Made by a program: the position numbers and the translations under genes | Notes under the pieces: model-generated | What the model was told of the DNA's origin: nothing | Databases searched by the model: none | What the model saw: the letters and a program-made list of their open reading frames with translations, nothing else | Shown: one piece after another, positions 22,217 to 26,965 of the stretch | Layout of the letters: every line of letters starts with the position of its first letter | How positions within the stretch are numbered: the stretch's first letter is position 1 | Source of the DNA: DATAYF01 sp036272735 | Lineage (GTDB): Bacteria > Chloroflexota > Ktedonobacteria > Ktedonobacterales > Ktedonobacteraceae | Length of the DNA: 26,965 bases | NCBI GenBank assembly: GCA_036272735.1 | Contig: DATAYF010000739.1 | Span: forward strand, 1-26,965 | Direction of reading: 5' to 3'

Positions 22217-23857
22217 TCAGTGTTGCAACAAATACACGTTGGACCAATCGCCAAAGTAGAGGCCATTGCCGTTCAGGGTGACGCCGTGCATCCATGAAGG
22301 GATAACCGCCGCCATCGCCTGGTGATCCAGCGGCAGCCAGCCGACGTCGCTAATGGCGATCTGCTCGGCCTGATTGTACGTCTGGATGCGCGTGTTGCCG
22401 CTCTGCGTCTCAGCCAGGGCGCACAGGTGGTCGAACTGCGCGTTATGCCACTGTCCGTCGTTGTTGGGCGCGGTAGAGAGCAGGTTCAGGGTCAGCCAGT
22501 CGTAAGGATCGGGGAAATCCGCGCCCCATTGCGTGAAACCGAACGGCACCTCGAATTTGGCGGTTAAAGCATTGTACGTTGCCAGGTCCATCGCGTTCAT
22601 CTTCACCTGCACGCCCAGCGCCTCCTGCCACATCTGCTGAAGTGCGGCGGCCTCATCTGGAGTGATCTGCGAGTTCGGATAGGTAAATGTGATCGGCGGC
22701 ACCTTGCTGGCGTTAGGATAGACTGATGTGAAAAGCTGCTTCGCCTTCGCTCGATTGTATGGGATACCAGGATAATTCGGCTGATACCCAGGCATACCAG
22801 GAGGAATGATGGTCTGCGCGGGCGTAACGGCATCTTTGAAGATGGCGTGGGCCAACGTCGCCTTGTCTATCGCATAGGCAAACGCCTGGCGTACCGCGAG
22901 ATTATTGAATGGAGCCTTCGTGTTATCGAAGAATAGCAGATCGGACTGTAGCAGCGACTGGCGAGTAAAGCCAGACTGCGCCTGTGCTTTCTGCTGATCC
23001 TGCGGCGTCAGCTTCCAAATCAAACTATACTGGCTCGCGCTAAACGCTTTGTAGGCGGTGGAAGGGTCCACGACAAAGGGCATGTCTACCTCGGTCAGCT
23101 TCGTCTTCGGACCATAATAGTACGGATTGGGCACAAAGGTCATTTTAACATTGTGATCCCACGATTTGACCATGAATGGACCAGTGCCCGCGCCCGCGCT
23201 GATATGCTGCGTCCAATTCTTTTGACCGTACTTGTCGACCAACGTATGGTTCAGCGGATCAAAAAGCGAGGTTGTGAGTTCTTCCAGAAAATAGGGAGTC
23301 GGACGCGTCAACGTTACCTGAAGCGTATGGGCGCTCAATGCCTTGACACCCGCCAGTGTCTTCACCTTGCCGCTATTGACGGCGCTGGCCCCCACAATGT
23401 TACCCTCGAAGAAGGCGGCGATGCTCGAACCCACCTGCGGCAATAGCGCGCGCGTCCAAGTGTAAACATAATCCTGAGCGGTCACCGGCATACCATTGGA
23501 GAACTTGACGTTGGGGTCGATAGTAAAGGTGTAGGTTTTGCCGCCGTTGGAGATCTGCCAAGTCGCTTGATTGGGCAGCACTTGCAAATTTTTATCGGCC
23601 CTGACCAGACCACTAAAAATCATGCTCACCACCTGGGCCGAGTTGCTATCGGGTCCCTGCGAAGGATCGAGTTGACTGGGATCTCTGATGCCGACATCAG
23701 GGAAAATAAGTACCTGTTTGGAGGCTAGTTGTTTGCTCGTGCCACCTGATGTGTTGCCGCCGCCACAGCCAGCCAACAGCACGCAGAGGGCTAGCAATAC
23801 GAAGGCTATCCACGTGGGCTGATTACGAGCGTTAGCACGTTGCCGCGAATACTGCAT
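22217..23857 (-). CDS. ABC transporter substrate-binding lipoprotein, family 5 (oligopeptide/OppA type)
   Basis: This 546-residue exported lipoprotein has a signal peptide with lipobox LLAGC (Cys31) and a Gly/Ser-rich linker. The mature family-5 fold shows GKTYTFTIDPNVKFSNGMPVTAQDYVYTW-type sequence near residue 110, then GTGPFMVKSWD and LAVRQAFAYAIDKATLA. Such proteins bind peptides or related solutes for an Opp/Dpp importer. GAGGAGAAGG precedes ATG 23857. No permease or ATPase gene is adjacent, so it is an orphan receptor or works with a remote transporter. It lies upstream of the lysine operon in the same direction, but a separate promoter and the T-boxes stand between them. A role in lysine-peptide uptake is only a guess from position. 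Confidence 0.92.
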   Translation of the reverse strand: MQYSRQRANARNQPTWIAFVLLALCVLLAGCGGGNTSGGTSKQLASKQVLIFPDVGIRDPSQLDPSQGPDSNSAQVVSMIFSGLVRADKNLQVLPNQATWQISNGGKTYTFTIDPNVKFSNGMPVTAQDYVYTWTRALLPQVGSSIAAFFEGNIVGASAVNSGKVKTLAGVKALSAHTLQVTLTRPTPYFLEELTTSLFDPLNHTLVDKYGQKNWTQHISAGAGTGPFMVKSWDHNVKMTFVPNPYYYGPKTKLTEVDMPFVVDPSTAYKAFSASQYSLIWKLTPQDQQKAQAQSGFTRQSLLQSDLLFFDNTKAPFNNLAVRQAFAYAIDKATLAHAIFKDAVTPAQTIIPPGMPGYQPNYPGIPYNRAKAKQLFTSVYPNASKVPPITFTYPNSQITPDEAAALQQMWQEALGVQVKMNAMDLATYNALTAKFEVPFGFTQWGADFPDPYDWLTLNLLSTAPNNDGQWHNAQFDHLCALAETQSGNTRIQTYNQAEQIAISDVGWLPLDHQAMAAVIPSWMHGVTLNGNGLYFGDWSNVYLLQH

Positions 23858-23964
23858 GAATCCTTCTCCTCACAGGGGATTAAGAAAAATAAATACCAGT
23901 AGATAAAACTCATTTGCGGCATGAGATTATTCCTACGTTTGCGGCAACCCATCCAATTCGCCTA

Positions 23965-23994
23965 TTGACAAACCCATGCGCGGGCTGCTACCAT
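23965..23994 (+). promoter_or_regulatory. Candidate promoter of the ABC-F gene
   Basis: A consensus TTGACA (23965-23970) is followed at 18 bp by TACCAT (23989-23994). Transcription from about 24001 would give a leader of around 410 nt before ATG 24413. Confidence 0.5.
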
Positions 23995-24076
23995 GTCATC
24001 TGGAAGTCATTGAAAGTATCACACTGCAATAGGACGAATGATGAAACAGAAGGCACTACCACTTGCAACCGATAAC

Positions 24077-24109
24077 GCCGTATGAGCGACCACGCCGGGC
24101 TCATGCGGC
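24077..24109 (+). other. Stem-loop in the ABC-F leader
   Basis: GCCGTATGAGC and GCTCATGCGGC form an eleven-bp stem with one G-U pair around an eleven-base loop. No U tract follows, so it is not a plain terminator. It may be part of a regulatory leader, which several ABC-F resistance genes have. Confidence 0.4.
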
Positions 24110-24412
24110 AGGAAATGGCGCAATATCGATGGTATAACTCATCGTGTATGTTGAGTTAGCGCTTGTATTGTGTTGGTAGTTGTATCTCCACTATTATTCC
24201 ATTCTCCTTCGCCACCTTCTCTTTATCACTGGCGTGTGTCGCCATACAGCGATCCTCTTATCGCCGGTTCTTTGCGATACCGTGTGCTTCCCGCTACGCC
24301 AGGATAAGAGCAGACCGCTTCAGTGATTGTATGGCCCGGCTCAACACAATTTTACATGCACACTCTTTCTTATTGTCATGATGCAGGAAGCACGCAGGAA
24401 ATTTTAAGATAT

Positions 24413-26020
24413 ATGCTACAAGTCAATCACATTCAACTCTCGTATGGTCCGCGTCTGATCCTGGATAATGTTTCGTTTACGGTGGCTCCCGGCGAAAAGG
24501 CTGGCTTGATCGGCGTCAACGGCGCTGGTAAAAGCTCACTGCTCAAAATTGTGGCCGGAGCAATGGAGACCGATAGCGGCACGATCATGCGTCCGCGCTC
24601 CTTTGGCTATCTCTCGCAGGATATCGCCCACGAGACGCCAGTGGCCGAAGGCAGCACGGTACGCGATTTTATCTTCACCAGCACCGGCCTCGATACAGCG
24701 GTTCAGGCCTATGAAGAGCTTTCGCATAAAATTTCGGACTCGTCCAATGGCGACCTTGAGACCCTGCTTGAGCACTTCGCTCAGGCGCAGGAGGCTCTGG
24801 AACGTCTCGGCTACTACGAGGCCGACGCGCGTTGTGAGGAGCTGATCGCCGGTCTCAATATCGGCGGCGTGACGCTTGAACGCGAAGTCAGCACGCTCAG
24901 TGGCGGACAGAAAACCAAGCTGGCCCTGGTACGCCTGCTCTTCCAGGCACCAGAACTGCTACTGCTCGACGAGCCGACCAACTTCCTCGACGTTGAGGCC
25001 ACAGGCTGGCTGATGGAATATCTGGACGAGTATAAGGGGGCGTTGCTCATCATCTCGCACGACCTGGACCTGCTGGACCGCAGCATCAACAAGGTCCTGC
25101 GCCTCAACGAGTTCACGCACAAGCTGGAAGAGTATCGCGGCTCCTACTCGAATTACCTGACCGTTACGGGCGACGCGTTGGCGTTGATGGAACGCACCAA
25201 GAAGCTACAGGAACGCGAGATCGAGCGCTTACAGAAAACCTCGCAACGCCTGCGCTCTTTTGGCGCGACACGTGTGAAGCAGCGCATCTCTGTCGATAAG
25301 CGCATCTCCACGTTGCAAGAAAGCAAGCCACAACTACCACAAACCAGCAAGCACATCAAAATCGATTTTCCGGTGCGCCAGACGAGCGAGCAGGTCGTTG
25401 TGCTGGCCGAAGACCTGGCAAAAAGTTATGGCGACAAGCAGATCTTCCGCGACATTCGTTTTCAGGTCGAACGCGGTCAACGTATGGTCATCGTTGGTTT
25501 GAACGGCGCGGGTAAAACCACACTTTTACGCACCGTGCTCAATCTCACGCCGCTCACCGGAGGCGAGGTCATTATCGGGAACCGCGTGCAGCTCGGCTAC
25601 TACGCGCAGGAGAACGAAGGACTCGACTACGACAATACCGTTTTGCACGAGACCAGCGAAATCCTACCGACCGACAGCAAACGCGTGCGCAACGTTCTGG
25701 GACGCTTCCTCTTCAACGGTGAGCGCGTCTTCCAGAAAATCGGCACGCTCAGTGGTGGCGAGAAGACGCGTCTCGCGCTGGCGAAAATGGTGCTGGCCGG
25801 ACCAAACTTGCTGGTGCTCGACGAGCCAACGACGCATCTGGACGCCATGTCGCGCGACCTCATCGGCGATGCCCTGGCTGGCTACAAAGGCACCATCATC
25901 ACCGTGACCCACGATCTCGATTTCGTGCGCCACCTCAAACCCGATAAGCTGCTCCTGATGCCCGAGGGCCGTACCGTAGACTACGACGCCAAGTACGACT
26001 CGCTACTCGAACGGGCATAG
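24413..26020 (+). CDS. ABC-F family ATP-binding protein
   Basis: The 535-residue soluble protein has two ABC domains in tandem and no membrane span. Domain 1 has Walker A GVNGAGKSS (34-42), signature LSGGQ (about 162) and Walker B LLLLDEPTNFLD. Domain 2 has GLNGAGKTT (about 362), LSGGE (about 446) and LLVLDEPTTHLD. Between them, a charged linker of about 90 residues (MERTKKLQEREIERLQK onward) is the interdomain region that ABC-F proteins insert near the ribosomal P-site tRNA. ABC-F proteins act on ribosomes, either in housekeeping translation or in antibiotic protection. This one cannot be placed further. Start ATG 24413 fits domain 1, though its ribosome binding site is weak; the frame is open to 24323. 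A palindromic repeat follows 23 bases after the stop. Confidence 0.92.
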   Translation: MLQVNHIQLSYGPRLILDNVSFTVAPGEKAGLIGVNGAGKSSLLKIVAGAMETDSGTIMRPRSFGYLSQDIAHETPVAEGSTVRDFIFTSTGLDTAVQAYEELSHKISDSSNGDLETLLEHFAQAQEALERLGYYEADARCEELIAGLNIGGVTLEREVSTLSGGQKTKLALVRLLFQAPELLLLDEPTNFLDVEATGWLMEYLDEYKGALLIISHDLDLLDRSINKVLRLNEFTHKLEEYRGSYSNYLTVTGDALALMERTKKLQEREIERLQKTSQRLRSFGATRVKQRISVDKRISTLQESKPQLPQTSKHIKIDFPVRQTSEQVVVLAEDLAKSYGDKQIFRDIRFQVERGQRMVIVGLNGAGKTTLLRTVLNLTPLTGGEVIIGNRVQLGYYAQENEGLDYDNTVLHETSEILPTDSKRVRNVLGRFLFNGERVFQKIGTLSGGEKTRLALAKMVLAGPNLLVLDEPTTHLDAMSRDLIGDALAGYKGTIITVTHDLDFVRHLKPDKLLLMPEGRTVDYDAKYDSLLERA

Positions 26021-26043
26021 TATAGAAAACACATAAAGGAATG

Positions 26044-26082
26044 TTAATGGTTTCCGGAAACCATTAAGAAACGTTTATATGT
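26044..26082 (+). repeat. Second, degenerate copy of the operon-end palindrome
   Basis: Bases 26044-26067 form a perfect 24-bp palindrome centred on TTTCCGGAAA. The following AGAAACGTTTAT matches the right arm of the palindrome at 10103-10156. The left arm has decayed to CATAAAGGAATG, so only the core is symmetric. Both copies stand directly behind the last gene of a transcription unit, which suggests use as a terminator or a REP-like insertion preference for such sites. Confidence 0.65.
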
Positions 26083-26387
26083 AATGTACAGCAAGGAAGG
26101 TCGTTGGTCACGTAGTCCATAGATGTGCTATAACATAGCAGTATAAGCATGTCTAAACCGGCTCTACAGGCTTATTCGTGCATTTTTGAGGCCGTTCATG
26201 TGCTATACTTTCTCTTTTCCCGCTTGCTTTCTGTGCTGTGACGTTAGACTCTTAGGCGTATTCATATGACCGTAGCATTATGTGCCGTCTATTTTAATCG
26301 TGGAACAGACAGGAATTCTATTCTTAGCGTGGAAAAAGTACGCGAGCGCGTTTGTGGTTCAAAGTTTTGCAGAAAAGGGAGAAGCGA

Positions 26388-26425
26388 GCCCCTGAAGATA
26401 AACTGACCAGTTCACCTTCAGGGGC
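26388..26425 (-). terminator. Nested perfect hairpin, probable terminator of the right-edge gene
   Basis: GCCCCTGAAG and CTTCAGGGGC form a ten-bp stem. Inside it AACTG and CAGTT form a second stem, with three-base internal loops on each side. On the minus strand it is followed by TCGCTTCTCCCTTTTC, moderately U-rich. It lies about 115 bases after the stop of the partial gene at 26542. Confidence 0.4.
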
Positions 26426-26541
26426 CTGATCAGGGAGTCTCGGTATTTTACAACGTCTCTACGCAGAAAGAATGCAACGATGTGTCTTGCTAGTCCTCGG
26501 TGTGAAACGTCAATTTCACGCTGGAGGCCAACCGGACGAAC

Positions 26542-26964
26542 CTAAGAATAGGAACAATCAACGATCAGCTCGGAACCAAAGTGGCGCGCGAGGAGTGGCT
26601 CAAGAGGCGTTTCCTTGATGCCCCAAGGTCCGCGGTTCCCTGTTGTACGTAAACATGTCTGAATACGATGTTCTTCTCCAATACTTCCTGAGAAACAATC
26701 GTAGCATTGCAGACCCTGGGGCTGGGACAGGGAATAAAGCAAGAGATCTGCGTTCGCGTACCCCTGCCTGCCAAAGCTTTCGGAAATCCCTGGGTTTTTC
26801 CAGTTGAAGCCCTCAAACCAGACACAAAAATTCCTGTGCCCGATGGGCAACTCCATGAGTGTTTTCAACAGGGATATACTGTCTGCCCCCTGATAATATA
26901 TCGCGACACCTTCCTCTGGAATTGCAGAAGCAGCGATATTTGCATCCGCAAGAGGGTGCGCAAC
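26542..26964 (-). CDS. Unrecognised protein, C-terminal part, runs off the right edge
   Basis: The frame is open from the window edge to TAG at 26544-26542, about 140 residues, and its beginning lies outside. It reads like real protein: aromatic-rich segments (FCVWFEGFNWKNPG, ADLLLYSLSQPQG), a cysteine cluster CYDCFSG plus later single cysteines, and the ending ELIVDCSYS. An internal TTG at 26868 is not a likely start, because protein-like sequence (IPEEGVAIYYQGADS) continues upstream of it. No family is recognised and no membrane span or catalytic motif is clear. A competing frame at 26565-26825 on the same strand looks less protein-like. Position gives no clue to function. Confidence 0.45.
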   Translation of the reverse strand, partial: VAHPLADANIAASAIPEEGVAIYYQGADSISLLKTLMELPIGHRNFCVWFEGFNWKNPGISESFGRQGYANADLLLYSLSQPQGLQCYDCFSGSIGEEHRIQTCLRTTGNRGPWGIKETPLEPLLARHFGSELIVDCSYS

Positions 26965-26965
26965 G

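Larger units (their letters stand above)
23858..24412. other. Divergent intergenic region before the ABC-F gene, with a long leader
   Basis: No protein-coding gene is supported in these 555 bases. The first 100 or so are AT-rich and should hold the promoter of the minus-strand binding-protein gene, but no convincing boxes were found. A plus-strand promoter is present at 23965-23994 and a strong hairpin at 24077-24109. The rest is unstructured at reading level apart from a nine-codon mini-frame (24378-24407, MMQEARRKF) ending five bases before the ABC-F start. A 72-codon frame at 24163-24381 has no ribosome binding site or family character. Confidence 0.55.
26021..26541. other. Intergenic stretch after the ABC-F gene
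   Basis: No gene is supported in these 521 bases. They contain the second copy of the palindromic repeat (26044-26082), several TATAAC/TATACT-like boxes between 26120 and 26215 without good -35 partners, and the nested hairpin at 26388-26425. A weaker stem, GTGAAA/TTTCAC (26502-26519), lies just past the stop of the right-edge gene. A 46-codon plus-strand frame from 26266 lacks a ribosome binding site and family character. Confidence 0.5.

Noticed and set aside
24163..24381. 72-codon plus-strand frame before the ABC-F gene
   Set aside because: No ribosome binding site, a low-complexity Ser/Arg composition, and it lies in the probable leader.
26266..26406. 46-codon frame in the last intergenic stretch
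   Set aside because: It has a weak ribosome binding site, no family resemblance, and ends inside the hairpin at 26388-26425.

Overview
The window most likely comes from a Ktedonobacteria-type member of the Chloroflexota. This is inferred from the gene mix: a LysW-dependent lysine pathway, a class I lysyl-tRNA synthetase, T-box leaders, a very large MalT-like LuxR regulator and a TnpB remnant. No rRNA or tRNA gene is visible to confirm it.

Left edge (1-310): the C-terminal end of a TnpB protein and a hairpin behind it, i.e. the right end of an IS200/IS605-type element. Positions 380-6061 form a carbohydrate uptake locus. A LacI-type repressor is divergent from a five-part module of two MalF/MalG-type permeases, a lipoprotein sugar-binding protein and a sugar isomerase-like TIM barrel. 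No transport ATPase is encoded. Two palindromes lie in the divergent promoter region and are candidate operators. A MalT-like regulator (6118-8868, minus) is convergent with this module and divergent from a two-gene set: a small DUF6220-like membrane protein and a cupredoxin lipoprotein.

The centre (10158-22140, minus strand) is the main feature: one compact operon for lysine synthesis through alpha-aminoadipate on the LysW carrier protein. The order is promoter, T-box with specifier AAA, T-box with specifier AAG, lysW, lysX, lysY, lysZ, a fused lysJ-lysK, homocitrate synthase, homoaconitase large and small subunits, a divergent homoisocitrate dehydrogenase, and class I lysyl-tRNA synthetase. 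Most junctions overlap by 1-13 bases. The operon makes lysine and the enzyme that charges tRNA-Lys, and the leader reads uncharged tRNA-Lys twice, with two different lysine codons. A 124-bp MITE-like element with perfect 22-bp ends sits between lysY and lysZ. A 54-bp perfect palindrome, whose relative recurs at 26044-26082, closes the operon. Only the 2-aminoadipate aminotransferase (LysN) step is missing.

Right part: an orphan oligopeptide-type (family 5) binding lipoprotein (22217-23857, minus) lies upstream of the operon. It is divergent from an ABC-F translation factor-like gene (24413-26020) with a roughly 400-nt leader. The last kilobase is mostly non-coding, with a repeat copy and a terminator-like hairpin. 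It ends in the C-terminal part of an unrecognised minus-strand gene that runs off the window.
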